A stretch of 64,000 nucleotides of DNA from Vibrio zhugei (GCF_003716875.1 NZ_CP033078.1:1674001-1738000), one strand, 5' to 3'. Numbered from the stretch's first letter, positions 1 through 9,902 are shown. The notes: generated from the sequence alone by a model not told the origin. Translations and numbers: made by a program.

Positions 1-546
1 TCGTTGAACAATGCCAAACCGATCCCGCAATGGTGACGTTAATGACCCCGCTCGTGTGGTGGCACCAATTAACGTAAATGGCGGCAAATCAATTTTAATG
101 GAGCGCGCTGCTGGGCCCTCGCCAATCATAATATCCAACTGATAATCTTCCATCGCAGGATACAACACTTCTTCAACCACAGGACTAAGACGATGGATCT
201 CATCAATAAATAGCACGTCGTTTTCTTCAAGATTGGTTAGCAGAGCCGCTAAATCCCCGGCTTTCTCCAAGACCGGTCCTGACGTCGTCCGTATATTCAC
301 ATCCATCTCGTTCGCCACGATGTTGGCCAATGTAGTTTTTCCTAACCCAGGAGGACCAAAAATCAGCAGATGGTCGAGCGCCTCACTGCGCTTTTGCGCA
401 GCTTGAATAAAGATTTCCATCTGATCTCGCACATGATCTTGTCCTCGATAATCCGTTAGCTTTTTAGGACGAATAGCGCGGTCAATCAGTTCCTCTTCTT
501 TATAAGTCGGATTTTCAGCGGCAATTAGGCGATCAGCTTCAATCAT
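1..546 (-). CDS. ruvB: Holliday junction branch migration ATPase RuvB (partial, C-terminus outside window)
   Basis: RuvB forms hexameric rings that pump DNA through the RuvA-Holliday junction complex. The window holds the first 182 codons, starting with [10 protein letters not shown] and cut inside the sequence [10 protein letters not shown]. The Walker A motif GPPGLGKTT and the Walker B/DEIH-type motif FIDEIHRL are both visible, followed by the RuvB-typical GEGPAARS and GATTRAG segments. It follows ruvA on the same strand with an 86-nt gap, completing a cysS-ruvC-ruvA-ruvB series. Identity is certain; the C-terminal winged-helix domain is not in view. Confidence 0.97.
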   Translation of the reverse strand, partial: MIEADRLIAAENPTYKEEELIDRAIRPKKLTDYRGQDHVRDQMEIFIQAAQKRSEALDHLLIFGPPGLGKTTLANIVANEMDVNIRTTSGPVLEKAGDLAALLTNLEENDVLFIDEIHRLSPVVEEVLYPAMEDYQLDIMIGEGPAARSIKIDLPPFTLIGATTRAGSLTSPLRDRFGIVQR

Positions 547-632
547 GAATGGTTTCCTAAACAATGACAGGCGAGAGATTACGTCGCCTGTTTATAGCAC
601 TAAATATAAGATGGCAGTATCAACAATACCAT

Positions 633-1247
633 TTACACCATGGATTTTAATGCATCACGAATCAATTGTTCACTCGTCATGCCTGGCTTAGCGATTTGCT
701 GGACCACCTTCTCCGCTTGAGCAGCTTTATACCCCAGTACCAGTAATGCGCTCATGGCTTCTTCTTCTGCGCTTTGATCCACACCGGCTAAATTATCCAG
801 TGGAGCGGCATTCGTTGCTGGTGTAAACAGATCGCCCGCACCCCACCCCTTCAGACGGTCACGCATTTCAATCACCAAACGTTCCGCTGTTTTCTTACCT
901 ACACCGGGAAGTTTTATCAGCGTCGAGATGTCTTCATGCTCAACACAAGACACAAATTGGCTCGCGGTCATCCCCGATAAAATCGCTAATCCCATCTTAG
1001 GTCCCACGCCATTCGCTTTGATCACTTCACGAAATAAGGCACGCTCGCCTACAGAGCTAAAGCCGTAGAGTAACTGCGCATCTTCACGAACGACAAAATG
1101 CGTATAGATCATCGCTTCTTGTCCTATCTCTGGCAGTTCATAAAAACAGCTCATAGGCATTTGTACTTCGTAGCCAACACCATTGACTTCGATAAGAATT
1201 TCGGGAGGTTGTTTTTCAAGTAATGTGCCGCGTAAACGTCCAATCAC
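633..1247 (-). CDS. ruvA: Holliday junction DNA helicase subunit RuvA
   Basis: RuvA binds four-way junctions as a tetramer and loads RuvB. The protein starts (M/V)[11 protein letters not shown] and has the N-terminal OB fold, two helix-hairpin-helix motifs (NGVGPKMGL and [12 protein letters not shown]) and a C-terminal RuvB-contact domain ending in IRDALKSMV. The open frame continues 11 codons further upstream, but I place the start at a GTG (1247-1245) because this gives the standard N-terminus, a 204-residue protein close to the E. coli length, and an AAAGGA ribosome binding site about 6-8 nt ahead of it. It lies between ruvC and ruvB on the same strand. Confidence 0.95.
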   Translation of the reverse strand: MIGRLRGTLLEKQPPEILIEVNGVGYEVQMPMSCFYELPEIGQEAMIYTHFVVREDAQLLYGFSSVGERALFREVIKANGVGPKMGLAILSGMTASQFVSCVEHEDISTLIKLPGVGKKTAERLVIEMRDRLKGWGAGDLFTPATNAAPLDNLAGVDQSAEEEAMSALLVLGYKAAQAEKVVQQIAKPGMTSEQLIRDALKSMV

Positions 1248-1370
1248 GGGAGGTCCTTTTGGATCGATGAAACATATCAATGATGATAATCAATAACTGG
1301 ATGGATAGCCAGTAAAACCGCGCAACGAGGCATTGCTCGTTGACGAATTGGACTGGCGATGCTCGGTTCT

Positions 1371-1892
1371 CTAGCGGTAACGACCTTTACGTGCACTGGT
1401 TGCTTTTCCTGCCAAGGCGACTAACGTTTTATTAGTATTGGCATGGCAGATCGCCACTCCGAGCGCATCAGCGGCATCTGCTTGTGGTGTTGCAGGGAGT
1501 TTTAGCATTTGTTTGACCATATGTTGGACTTGAGCTTTATCGGCCCCGCCAGTCCCGACCACCGCTTGCTTAATTAAACGCGCCGCATACTCAAATACAG
1601 GCAAATCCGCGTTGACCGCAGCAACAATAGCACTGCCCCGTGCTTGCCCTAACTTAAGGGCTGAATCCGCATTTTTTGCCATAAACACTTGCTCAATCGC
1701 AAAGACATCAGGCTGAAATTGAGTAATGATTTCGGACACACCCGCATAAATTTGTTTTAAGCGTTGTGGTAAGCCACCATCGGATGTGCGAATGCAGCCA
1801 CTGCCTAAATATTCTAAATGTCGCCCTTGTTGGCGAATCACACCATACCCAGTAATACGTGACCCTGGGTCAATACCTAAAATGATTGCCAT
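1371..1892 (-). CDS. ruvC: Crossover junction endodeoxyribonuclease RuvC
   Basis: RuvC is the homodimeric Holliday junction resolvase. At 173 residues it has the normal length. The four acidic catalytic residues of the RNase H-like fold are visible as D8 (LGIDPGSR), E67 (AIEQVF), D139 and D142 (QADAADALG). It follows cysS with an 88-nt gap that holds a hairpin terminator and precedes ruvA by about 120 nt, so it may have its own promoter. The ruvC-ruvA-ruvB order makes the full resolvasome set. Confidence 0.96.
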   Translation of the reverse strand: MAIILGIDPGSRITGYGVIRQQGRHLEYLGSGCIRTSDGGLPQRLKQIYAGVSEIITQFQPDVFAIEQVFMAKNADSALKLGQARGSAIVAAVNADLPVFEYAARLIKQAVVGTGGADKAQVQHMVKQMLKLPATPQADAADALGVAICHANTNKTLVALAGKATSARKGRYR

Positions 1893-1941
1893 AAGTGGAA
1901 TTATTGCCTCTTTTATCGTCTAAGATGACTGACTTAATCAG

Positions 1942-1974
1942 TCCATAAAACAACAAAGTGGGCCGCAGCCCACT
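1942..1974 (-). terminator. Hairpin terminator behind cysS
   Basis: A 7-bp stem (AGTGGGC at 1957-1963 with GCCCACT at 1968-1974) closes a CGCA loop. Read on the minus strand it is followed by a T-rich stretch (TTTGTTGTTTTAT). It lies 7 nt past the cysS stop, so it probably ends or attenuates cysS transcription before ruvC. Confidence 0.65.
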
Positions 1975-1980
1975 CTGTCT

Positions 1981-3363
1981 TTACTTACGACGCCAAGTCG
2001 TACCACCCGGGCCATCTTCAAGGATGATGCCCATCTCATGCAGCTTATCGCGTGCCAGATCGGCGTTTGCCCAATCTTTGGATGCGCGAGAATCATTACG
2101 CAATGTGATCAGCGCTTCAATCTCTGCTGCATCTTCATCGTTGCCAGCACCATTTTGTAAGAATTGCTCGGGATCTTGATGAAGAATACCAATCACATCC
2201 GCTAATTCGCGCATTAACGCACCTAACGCACTCGCATGTTCAAGATTATCCCCTTTTAGACGATTGACTTCACGCGCCATATCAAACAGCACTGAATATG
2301 CTTCAGGAGTATTAAAATCATCATTCATCGCTTGAGTAAAGCGAGTGACATATTCGTCATGATGAACAGGTTCAACGTTCGCATCAAGGCCACGAAGAGA
2401 CGTATATAAACGCTCTAATGCTGAACGCGCTTGTTTTAGGTTATCTTCTGAGTAATTCAGCGGACTGCGATAATGACCCGACATCAAAAAGTAACGAACC
2501 GTTTCTGCATCATAGTGTTGCAACACATCACGAATAGTAAAAAAGTTACCCAGTGATTTTGACATTTTCTCCTGATCAATCATCACCATGCCACTATGCA
2601 TCCAGGTGTTGACATATTGGGTATCGTGCGCGCAGCAAGACTGAGCAATTTCATTTTCATGATGCGGGAATTGTAGGTCGGAGCCGCCACCATGAATATC
2701 GAAATGCTCGCCAAGAATTGAAGAGTTCATCGCCGAACACTCAATGTGCCAACCCGGGCGACCTTGTCCCCATGGCGAGTCCCACATTGGTTCGCCTGGT
2801 TTCGACATTTTCCAAACCACAAAGTCCATTGGGCTGCGTTTCGCCGCTTCAATGTCCACACGTGCGCCTGCCTGCAACTGCTCTAAGTTTTGTCCAGACA
2901 GTTTTCCATAGTCGGCATATTTGGCGACTTCAAACATCACATCACCATTGTCGGCAACGTATGCAAAGCCTTTTTCGATCAACTTTTCAACTAATTCAAT
3001 GATTTGCGGAATAAACTTCGTCGCGCGCGGCTCAATGTCAGGACGACGCATATTGAGCGCATCAAAATCAGCGTACATTTCTCCGATTAAACGCTCAGTC
3101 AGGTCATCGCAACTTTCGTTATTGTCTGCCGCACGTTTTATAATCTTGTCATCAATATCAGTAATGTTACGTACGTACGTTAGGTCATAACCTAAATAAC
3201 GTAGGTAACGCGATACAACATCAAAAGACACAAAGGTACGACCGTGCCCAATGTGACAGAGATCATAAATGGTGACTCCACAAACATACATGCCAACTTT
3301 ACCGGCAACGATGGGCTTAAATTCCTCTTTCTGTCGTGTAAGCGTGTTATATATCTTCAGCAT
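1981..3363 (-). CDS. cysS: Cysteinyl-tRNA synthetase
   Basis: Class I aminoacyl-tRNA synthetase that charges tRNA-Cys. The 460-residue length equals the usual size. Visible are the HIGH signature (HIGHGRT, residues 37-40), the KMSKS loop ([11 protein letters not shown]), and the zinc ligands Cys28, Cys209 (HIECSAM) and the HHENE segment (His234, Glu238) that gives specificity for cysteine. It is divergent from ppiB, with the shared 146-nt intergenic region as promoter space. The downstream neighbour on the same strand is ruvC. Confidence 0.97.
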   Translation of the reverse strand: MLKIYNTLTRQKEEFKPIVAGKVGMYVCGVTIYDLCHIGHGRTFVSFDVVSRYLRYLGYDLTYVRNITDIDDKIIKRAADNNESCDDLTERLIGEMYADFDALNMRRPDIEPRATKFIPQIIELVEKLIEKGFAYVADNGDVMFEVAKYADYGKLSGQNLEQLQAGARVDIEAAKRSPMDFVVWKMSKPGEPMWDSPWGQGRPGWHIECSAMNSSILGEHFDIHGGGSDLQFPHHENEIAQSCCAHDTQYVNTWMHSGMVMIDQEKMSKSLGNFFTIRDVLQHYDAETVRYFLMSGHYRSPLNYSEDNLKQARSALERLYTSLRGLDANVEPVHHDEYVTRFTQAMNDDFNTPEAYSVLFDMAREVNRLKGDNLEHASALGALMRELADVIGILHQDPEQFLQNGAGNDEDAAEIEALITLRNDSRASKDWANADLARDKLHEMGIILEDGPGGTTWRRK

Positions 3364-3509
3364 GATCTCTATCTATTTAATCTATAAAAACGAATAAGGT
3401 GAGACAGTATAACAACTCTCATCGCCCTCGGTCATCCATTTGGTGTTTTGAATCGGCAAAAAGTTACGTTAGAATTGGATTTCTTACAAACAAAGCAAAG
3501 GTAATGCTC

Positions 3510-4004
3510 ATGATCACCCTTCACACTAACTTTGGTGACATTAAAATTCAATTGAACGAAGAAAAAGCGCCAGAAACCAGTGCAAACTTTTTGCAGTACT
3601 GCCGTGATGGTTTTTACGACAATACACTATTTCACCGTGTTATCGATGGCTTTATGGTTCAAGGTGGCGGCATGACCTCTGGCCTGAAAGAAAAACCAAG
3701 CCGTGAGTCGATTCGTAACGAAGCGAATAACGGTCTGAGCAATAAAGTGGGTACGTTAGCCATGGCACGTACTATGGATCCGCATTCTGCGAGTTCACAG
3801 TTCTTCATCAACGTCAATGACAACACATTCCTCGACCACCGCTCTGAAACCATGAATGGCTGGGGTTACTGTGTGTTTGCAGAAGTGGTTGAAGGTATGG
3901 ACGTGGTTAACGCGATTAAAGGTGTTAGCACAGGTTCAATGGGTATGCACCAAGACGTACCGCTAGAAGAAGTTGTGATTACTGGCACGACTATCGAAGA
4001 ATAA
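3510..4004 (+). CDS. ppiB: Peptidyl-prolyl cis-trans isomerase B (cytoplasmic cyclophilin)
   Basis: Cyclophilin-type proline isomerase. It begins [15 protein letters not shown], with no signal peptide, so the cytoplasmic PpiB rather than the periplasmic PpiA. Cyclophilin signatures [14 protein letters not shown] and SSQFFINV contain the catalytic Arg and the substrate-pocket residues; the GMHQDVP segment near the C-terminus is typical. Start 3510 gives 164 residues, the family length, with an AAAGG ribosome binding site; a second in-frame ATG two codons upstream (3504) is too close to that site. cysS diverges from it and lpxH follows. Confidence 0.95.
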   Translation: MITLHTNFGDIKIQLNEEKAPETSANFLQYCRDGFYDNTLFHRVIDGFMVQGGGMTSGLKEKPSRESIRNEANNGLSNKVGTLAMARTMDPHSASSQFFINVNDNTFLDHRSETMNGWGYCVFAEVVEGMDVVNAIKGVSTGSMGMHQDVPLEEVVITGTTIEE

Positions 4005-4053
4005 TTTTATGACGAAGCGTCTATTACTAGGCGCTTCCTTTGATCTGACACTT

Positions 4054-4779
4054 ATGCATAAAACATTTTTTATATCCGATCTTCATCTCACTCCTTCTCG
4101 CCCTGATATTACTGCGTGTTTTCTCCATTTCATGCGTTATGAAGCCATTCATTGCGATGCGCTGTATGTGCTCGGTGATCTGTTTGATTTTTGGGTGGGT
4201 GATGATGATAACAGCCCGTTTGCTAAGCAGGTTCGCGCTGCTTTTCAAGCGCTGACCTCGTCAGGGGTTCCGTGTTATTTCATTCAAGGCAATCGCGATT
4301 TTTTACTTGGTAAACGGTTTGCACGGCAAACGGGCGTCACATTATTACCCGAAGAGCATGTGATTGAGCTGTATGGTCGCAAAGCGGTGATTCTCCATGG
4401 CGATACGTTATGCACCGCCGATGTCAGTTATCAAGCTTTTCGTAAAAAGGTCCATCAACCTTGGTTGCAATTTATCTTTAACCGTTTGCCTATGGTCTTA
4501 AAACGCAAAATTGTCTCGCGTATACAATCGGATATCCGTAGCGATAAACAGACCAAACAGCTTGAAATCATGGATGTCACTCCATATGAAGTGGTGCAAG
4601 TCATGCACAAGCATCAGGTCGATCTTATGATTCATGGTCATACTCATCGGCCCAACATCCATCATGATGAAGTGCATCAGCAAACTCGAATCGTGTTAGG
4701 GGATTGGTACGAACAAGGCTCCGTATTAGTCGTCACACCGGACGACTACGCTTTAGAGCATCGAGATTTTACACTATAA
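4054..4779 (+). CDS. lpxH: UDP-2,3-diacylglucosamine diphosphatase LpxH
   Basis: LpxH hydrolyses UDP-2,3-diacylglucosamine to lipid X, a membrane-surface step of lipid A synthesis. Metallophosphoesterase motifs are all visible: D9-x-H11 (ISDLHL), GDLFDFW, GNRDFLLG, HGDTLCT and HGHTHRP, which supply the di-manganese ligands. With the start at 4054 the protein is 241 residues, the usual size. The frame is open to an ATG at 4009, only 4 nt after the ppiB stop, which would add a 15-residue leader (MTKRLLLGASF...); neither start has a strong ribosome binding site. Co-transcription with ppiB is likely. Confidence 0.93.
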   Translation: MHKTFFISDLHLTPSRPDITACFLHFMRYEAIHCDALYVLGDLFDFWVGDDDNSPFAKQVRAAFQALTSSGVPCYFIQGNRDFLLGKRFARQTGVTLLPEEHVIELYGRKAVILHGDTLCTADVSYQAFRKKVHQPWLQFIFNRLPMVLKRKIVSRIQSDIRSDKQTKQLEIMDVTPYEVVQVMHKHQVDLMIHGHTHRPNIHHDEVHQQTRIVLGDWYEQGSVLVVTPDDYALEHRDFTL

Positions 4780-4866
4780 CGCGTTTATCCCGTTGAACGA
4801 ATATCCATTGATAGCGTTCAGTGGACAAGGTATCCGAGACTCATCAACGAACTGCGATAACTATTT

Positions 4867-5334
4867 ATGAATACATGTCCATGTGGCTCTGGGGCATCTT
4901 ATACGGATTGCTGCCAACCAATTCACCTCAACCCGAGTAACGCCCTACTTCCAGAACAATTAATGCGAGCGCGCTATTGTGCCCATGTGCTGGGCTTAGT
5001 TGACTTTGTCATCGAGACGTATCACCCATCCTGCCAAGCAGAACAAGAGCGTGAGCAGATCGCGGCGTCAGTGCAAAGCCAATGGTTAAAGTTAGAGGTA
5101 TTGGGACACGCCAAAGGGTCCCATGAAGATGAAGGGTTCGTGCATTTCAAAGCCCATTTCTCCGATGGACAGCAAGCCCACTGTTTAGAAGAGAATTCAC
5201 GTTTCCTTCGCCATAATCATCGCTGGTACTATATTGATGGAACCTTCCCAGACACTCCCCTGCAGCCGAAAATCGGACGCAATGACCCGTGTCGATGTGG
5301 CAGTGGCAAAAAATTTAAGAAATGTTGCGGCTAA
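4867..5334 (+). CDS. ychJ: YchJ family SEC-C motif protein (UPF0225)
   Basis: Small protein of 155 residues with a cysteine-rich SEC-C type zinc motif at each end: [13 protein letters not shown] at the N-terminus and [16 protein letters not shown] at the C-terminus. The middle part (about residues 30-130) is the NTF2-like YchJ domain. E. coli YchJ has the same size and layout. The molecular function is not known; SEC-C motifs in SecA bind zinc and contact SecB or ribosomes. It lies 87 nt after lpxH and ends at a shared hairpin terminator. Confidence 0.88.
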   Translation: MNTCPCGSGASYTDCCQPIHLNPSNALLPEQLMRARYCAHVLGLVDFVIETYHPSCQAEQEREQIAASVQSQWLKLEVLGHAKGSHEDEGFVHFKAHFSDGQQAHCLEENSRFLRHNHRWYYIDGTFPDTPLQPKIGRNDPCRCGSGKKFKKCCG

Positions 5335-5353
5335 ACTTGGGTTGCTTCTGTAA

Positions 5354-5382
5354 AAAAGCCAGCCTGTTAAAGGCTGGCTTTT
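5354..5382. terminator. Bidirectional terminator between ychJ and the DUF2057 gene
   Basis: An 11-bp stem (AAAAGCCAGCC with GGCTGGCTTTT) closes a 7-nt loop and has A and T runs on its two sides, so it can work for both convergent genes. Confidence 0.85.
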
Positions 5383-5394
5383 TCGGTGTCTTTT

Positions 5395-6069
5395 TTACTC
5401 TTGATCGATAATCCATTTACGGAATGCTTTACGCTCTTGAGGCGATGACTTTTTATACCATAGCTTAAGCTGTTTTAGGTTAGTCACATTTGCATTGGAA
5501 GACAGAGCTTTCTTTCCTGCCGAGGCGGATGCCTCTGTCGACGAGCTCTTCGCTTGACTTAACACCACTGCGCCACTCGTCAATACAGCAGGTCCCATTG
5601 TTTGGTTATAGCGCTGCACTTCTGCCACATAATCACGTCCAAACTGAACCCCCTCTTTTTCTAGCTTGTCTTGAGCGATCACCACATTCTGATTCTTATC
5701 ATCGACTAAGGACCAATCCATATGAGTAATGCTTTGACGTGCTTGCTCAAGATTGCGGTATTCTGGCAGTTTAAACGTTAACGACGTATCACTGGCCTTG
5801 ATCTTAGCCACATAAACGTCGCTGTACGCCTTACGTAAATCCGATTTGTGTACAGTAAACGTTGGAATGTACTGAAAGACAATCTGGTTGATGCCGTCTT
5901 TTAGTTCCTCATTATCTGAAGGAAACAATCCTTTCGCCTTTTCTGGCGCTTCGCCGTTAACCGCTAATAAGTCAACATTTTGCGGGATCTGTAAAACGAC
6001 TTTCGCATTAGCAACGCTTGATAAGCCGACGAACGAGAACGCGAGAAGCAGTGCTGCTGATTTTTTCAT
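5395..6069 (-). CDS. DUF2057 (YccT/UPF0319) family exported protein
   Basis: A 224-residue protein with a clear signal peptide (MKKSAALLLAFSFVGLSSVANA, cleavage near residue 22 before KVVLQIP), so periplasmic or envelope-linked. The body matches the DUF2057/UPF0319 family (E. coli YccT), including the early segment on NGEAPEKAKGLF and the INQIVFQY strand. YccT has been linked to curli inhibition in enteric bacteria; whether this protein does anything similar is unknown. Start 6069 is chosen over an upstream ATG (6093) because it has AAGGA 7 nt ahead and begins the signal peptide. The porin gene lies upstream on the same strand. Confidence 0.85.
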   Translation of the reverse strand: MKKSAALLLAFSFVGLSSVANAKVVLQIPQNVDLLAVNGEAPEKAKGLFPSDNEELKDGINQIVFQYIPTFTVHKSDLRKAYSDVYVAKIKASDTSLTFKLPEYRNLEQARQSITHMDWSLVDDKNQNVVIAQDKLEKEGVQFGRDYVAEVQRYNQTMGPAVLTSGAVVLSQAKSSSTEASASAGKKALSSNANVTNLKQLKLWYKKSSPQERKAFRKWIIDQE

Positions 6070-6200
6070 CTGAATTCCTTTATAAACATGCAATGTACAT
6101 TCATTTGTTTGCCAAGCATTGTAACGAAACCATTAAAAATTTCATCAGCTTCTCACTGCTCATCGAGGCGTAAATCATACAATTGCTACATTAATTGGAT

Positions 6201-6229
6201 AAAAAAAGCTCGGCCAATGCCGAGCTTTT
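6201..6229 (-). terminator. Terminator behind the porin gene
   Basis: Stem AAAAGCTCGGC with GCCGAGCTTTT around a CAAT loop; on the minus strand a run of seven T follows. It lies 25 nt past the porin stop codon. Confidence 0.85.
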
Positions 6230-6253
6230 ATCAATCGTTCACTTTAACAGCGA

Positions 6254-7291
6254 TTACCAGTATAGACGAGTACCGATGCCGTAGTAACGGTCTGTGCCGT
6301 AACGGTTATCATCAGAGATACCTGTTTCTACGTATAGCTTAGACCAGCTTGCGTATTGGTAAAGTACACCTGCGTAAGTGTTGTTGTAAGTGTTGTCTTC
6401 TTCTTGGAAGTCATCGATGTACTCGAAGCCACCAAATACTGATGTTTTCTTAGTCACGCTGTAAGAACCAGCAACAACGTAAGAGTCAGTGTTTAGCGTG
6501 GTGTTAGTGTTCGCCGTATCATCTTCAACTTTTGCGTGCCAGTAAGTCGTACCTAGGTTCCAACCTTCACCGTTGTAGTTTACAGTCAACATACCGTGAG
6601 TCAAGGTTGTGTCTTTAGTTGCCGCTGGTTTTACTTTCGCTTTACCATTGTCAGCAACTACTGACGCGTCTGTTGATGTTTCGTCACGTTGGTAACCAAG
6701 GCCACCGTAAACATCGAAGTTACCGAACGTAGTACCTGCGTATAGTTCAGCCGTTTCTGGATCAGACTTACCGTTGTCGTAAGAGTATGCTGCGCGAACC
6801 CAACCACTGTCATTTTGGAAAGAGTACTTAAGCATTGCATCTTGCAGCCAGTTCATGTCGTAACCGTCCGCTTCAGGAAGTACGCTGTAACCCCAACCGA
6901 TGTAGTCGTTTTCGACGCCCCAGATATCATCTGTAAGGATAGATTGTTTACCCAGTGTTAGTGTTCCGTAGTCTTTTGACGCGAAACCAATGTAGTGTTT
7001 ACGGTTATCACCACTGTTAGTTTGGCCAATACCAAACTCGACTGTTGCAAGCACATCCAAATCGCTTGAAACCGCGTAACGAGCATTAACACCAGCACGA
7101 GAAGAACCAGAAGAAACGCTTGTTGATGTTTGCGTACTTTTCAGTTTGCCAGCGTCATAGCTGATCTGTTTGATTTCTTCGCGAAGTTGACCATAAAAAT
7201 CTACCGATGCGGTATCTGTTTTTAGGATCTCAGCTGCGTTAACTGAACCTGCTGATGCAAGTACCGCTAGAGCGATCAGAGTCTTTTTCAT
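6254..7291 (-). CDS. Outer membrane general porin, OmpT/OmpU type
   Basis: A 345-residue Gram-negative trimeric porin. It has a signal peptide (MKKTLIALAVLASAGSVNA, cleaved before AEIL), the porin entry segment VDFYGQLREE, the mid-barrel FASKDYGTLTLGKQS segment that leads into constriction loop 3, alternating beta-strands, and a C-terminal strand ending in aromatic W (YYGIGTRLYW), the BAM recognition signal. Its place next to dinG is where V. cholerae carries ompT, so this is probably the OmpT counterpart, but OmpU-type porins are close relatives. The upstream region is long and AT-rich, as expected for a strongly regulated porin. Confidence 0.92.
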   Translation of the reverse strand: MKKTLIALAVLASAGSVNAAEILKTDTASVDFYGQLREEIKQISYDAGKLKSTQTSTSVSSGSSRAGVNARYAVSSDLDVLATVEFGIGQTNSGDNRKHYIGFASKDYGTLTLGKQSILTDDIWGVENDYIGWGYSVLPEADGYDMNWLQDAMLKYSFQNDSGWVRAAYSYDNGKSDPETAELYAGTTFGNFDVYGGLGYQRDETSTDASVVADNGKAKVKPAATKDTTLTHGMLTVNYNGEGWNLGTTYWHAKVEDDTANTNTTLNTDSYVVAGSYSVTKKTSVFGGFEYIDDFQEEDNTYNNTYAGVLYQYASWSKLYVETGISDDNRYGTDRYYGIGTRLYW

Positions 7292-7804
7292 AATAATCCA
7301 CTGCCTTTTCTAAGTTAGGGAGTCGTTCCTGAATCCCACATATTTTTTTCGATGAAGGTTTGCAACTCTGCGACTAATTAAGGTGCCGCTTTGTAATGCG
7401 AGCTTTAGACTGCAAAAGAATATGCTAAGTGTCAAACTAACTAAAAAAAATCGCAAAAAAACATAAAAAACCAATAATTTCAAAAAGTTAAACAAAAAAT
7501 TATCTCAACATAGTTCAAAAAACGAGCAAAAACATCAAGACATGTCACTATCAAATAGTAAGCACAACCGGATAATTATCTCATTTTAATGTAAATCAAC
7601 GTCAATAATCAGAGTTTTATAAAGACAAACCCCTCTTTTTCGTACTTTATTCCATAAATCTTATTGCTTTATCCATCAATAATAAGGTTCAATCTTTTTT
7701 TGTGAACACGATCAGTTTTTTATTTAAAACAGTGTTGTTTTACAAATTTATCATCGTAAATCAAACTGTGTTAAAATGATTTTCAGTGATCATTGAGTAC
7801 CGTT
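7292..7804. other. Long AT-rich intergenic region between porin and dinG
   Basis: About 510 nt without a credible gene. On the minus strand it must hold the porin promoter and a long leader; the sequence TTGACA (minus strand, 7435-7430) could be a -35 box but no good -10 hexamer is seen at 17 nt. Between 7440 and 7550 the minus strand has repeated T-tracts, resembling the TNAAA-rich sites that ToxR binds at Vibrio porin promoters. A CRP-like site is at 7701-7716. Confidence 0.6.
7701..7716. promoter_or_regulatory. CRP-like binding site
   Basis: TGTGA-ACACGA-TCAGT matches the CRP consensus TGTGA-N6-TCACA at 8 of 10 core positions. It is about 90 nt ahead of dinG and about 410 nt ahead of the porin start. 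Site recognised by eye only. Confidence 0.4.
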
Positions 7805-9880
7805 ATGTTGACCCCAACCATCCAAAAACACATAAAAAGCAGCTATCAAAATCTCCAAGCGCAACTTGATAATTTTATTCCACGACGCGCCCAAAACTAC
7901 TTAGTCGCAGATATCGCAAAAACCTTATGTGGTGAGTACCATAAAACGCATCGTATGCTCGTCGCTGAAGCCGGTACGGGTATTGGCAAATCGCTGGCTT
8001 ACTTGATGGGCGCTATTCCTGTCGCCGTTCTTAATAATCGCAAAGTGGTGATTTCCACGGCAACCGTGGCGCTGCAAGAGCAGTTGCTCAATAAAGACCT
8101 TCCATTATATCGTCGCCTTACGGAACTCGATTTTTCTTTTATCGTTGCAAAAGGTAGGCAGCGTTATTGCTGTGCAGAAAAGTTGGCCGTCGCCTCAGGG
8201 GCCGGTGGTGGTCAGATGGCCATGTTTGAGAGTAAGCCTCAAACAAAAGATGTCGAATTGCTACAATCGCTCTATCAATCACTGGCCACAAATAAATGGG
8301 ACGGTGATAGAGATGCTTGGCCTGACCCGATTCCGCAAGAGCTTTGGAATATGATCGTCAGCGATAAACATACGTGTAATCATGGGTTTACAGCTCATCG
8401 ACACTGTCCATTTCAAAAAGCACGCTCGGAGCTGGATAAAAATGATGTCGTGATTGCCAATCACAGTTTGGTGATGGCGGATGCAGAATTGGGGGGCGGA
8501 GTAATCCTACCTGAACCCGAACAAACGATTTACGTGTTTGATGAAGCGCACCATTTACCACACGTAGCCCGAGACCATGCCGCTGCTTTTGCATCCTTGA
8601 AAGGCGCGGCCAATTGGCTCGAAAAACTGAATCAATCCTTGAGTAAGTTTGCCGCTTTAGCGGATGAAAAACGGGTGGCTCGCTTTCGTCAACAAGCTCA
8701 AGAGTCCTTTCAGGCCTTAATTCCCGAGCTATCTCGCTTGCCAAACCAGTTCTCAGCTGAACAATTTGAAGAAGGTATCTACCGATTTGAAAATGGCGAG
8801 CTGCCTACTTGGCTGGATGAACTCTCTCGGCAGCTAAAAAAAGACAGTCAAAAGGCGACGCAATCCGTTGGTAAAATCACCGACCTCATTTCAGAACGCG
8901 TACGAGAGGGAGAACTTGCCTCTCGGCTTGCAGAACCCGCTTTATCAGAATTAGGGTTTTACATACAGCGCTTGGAAAACCTTCAGCAAGTTTGGCACCT
9001 TATGGCTGAACCTCGTCAAGAGAAAGGCGCTCCTCTTGCGCGCTGGTTAGAAGTGAGCAAGGATAAAGACCAAGACTTTATCGTCCATGTTTCCCCGTTA
9101 GAAATTGGCTGGCAGTTGGACCAAAAGATTTGGTCACGCTGTGTCGGGGCAATTATGGTCTCAGCGACGATGCGTGCGCTTAATTCATTCCAGTTCTTCT
9201 GCCGCCAAGCCGGCATTAGTATGAAAGAAGAAGATGGTGTGCGCTTTCTGGCCTTGGCTTCACCTTTCGATTATGCCGCGAACGGTACCTTACACGTCCC
9301 TGCGATGCAGTATGAACCGAATGCACCACAATTTACTCAGTATCTTGCGGAACACCTAATCGAATACCTGCAAGCTGACCAAGCAAATTTAGTATTGTTC
9401 TCATCTTATTGGCAAATGAAAGAAGTGGCTGAGCATATAAAGTCAGCCTGTCGTAAGAAAGGTTGGACGCTACAAATCCAAGGTGATAAATCTCGCACAG
9501 AAATTCTAAAAAAACATAAAAATCTAATTAAACAACAAAAAACCAGCATATTATTTGGTACAGGTAGTTTTTCAGAGGGATTAGATTTGCCTGGCGATTT
9601 ACTCCAAAACCTGGTGATTACGAAAATACCGTTTTCGGTTCCCACCTCGCCGGTTGAGCAAGCGCATGCCGAATATATTCAATCGCGTGGCGGCAACCCT
9701 TTCCTACAAATTACAGTACCCGATGCCAGCAAGAAGCTGATACAATCTGTGGGCCGTTTGCTGCGCAAAGAAAATGATAGTGGACGCATTGTATTACTTG
9801 ATCGCCGAGTGGTGTCAAAACGCTATGGTAAGCAGTTGCTCGATTCGCTCCCTCCTTTCAAACGTGTGATTGATTACTAG
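7805..9880 (+). CDS. dinG: ATP-dependent DNA helicase DinG
   Basis: XPD-like 5'-3' superfamily 2 helicase that unwinds R-loops and D-loops. Starting at the ATG at 7805 the protein has 691 residues (a TTG four codons earlier is also in frame). Walker A (AEAGTGIGKS), helicase motif Ia (STATVALQEQ), DEAH box (VFDEAHHLPH), motif VI (QSVGRLLR) and the LDLPGD segment are visible. Cysteines in the iron-sulfur region are 122 and 123 (adjacent) and 191 and 201; the spacing differs from E. coli DinG (120, 194, 199, 205). It heads dinG-priC-rsmS on the plus strand. Confidence 0.93.
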   Translation: MLTPTIQKHIKSSYQNLQAQLDNFIPRRAQNYLVADIAKTLCGEYHKTHRMLVAEAGTGIGKSLAYLMGAIPVAVLNNRKVVISTATVALQEQLLNKDLPLYRRLTELDFSFIVAKGRQRYCCAEKLAVASGAGGGQMAMFESKPQTKDVELLQSLYQSLATNKWDGDRDAWPDPIPQELWNMIVSDKHTCNHGFTAHRHCPFQKARSELDKNDVVIANHSLVMADAELGGGVILPEPEQTIYVFDEAHHLPHVARDHAAAFASLKGAANWLEKLNQSLSKFAALADEKRVARFRQQAQESFQALIPELSRLPNQFSAEQFEEGIYRFENGELPTWLDELSRQLKKDSQKATQSVGKITDLISERVREGELASRLAEPALSELGFYIQRLENLQQVWHLMAEPRQEKGAPLARWLEVSKDKDQDFIVHVSPLEIGWQLDQKIWSRCVGAIMVSATMRALNSFQFFCRQAGISMKEEDGVRFLALASPFDYAANGTLHVPAMQYEPNAPQFTQYLAEHLIEYLQADQANLVLFSSYWQMKEVAEHIKSACRKKGWTLQIQGDKSRTEILKKHKNLIKQQKTSILFGTGSFSEGLDLPGDLLQNLVITKIPFSVPTSPVEQAHAEYIQSRGGNPFLQITVPDASKKLIQSVGRLLRKENDSGRIVLLDRRVVSKRYGKQLLDSLPPFKRVIDY

Positions 9881-9902
9881 TTTCCTATTATGAGTAAGTG
9901 AT

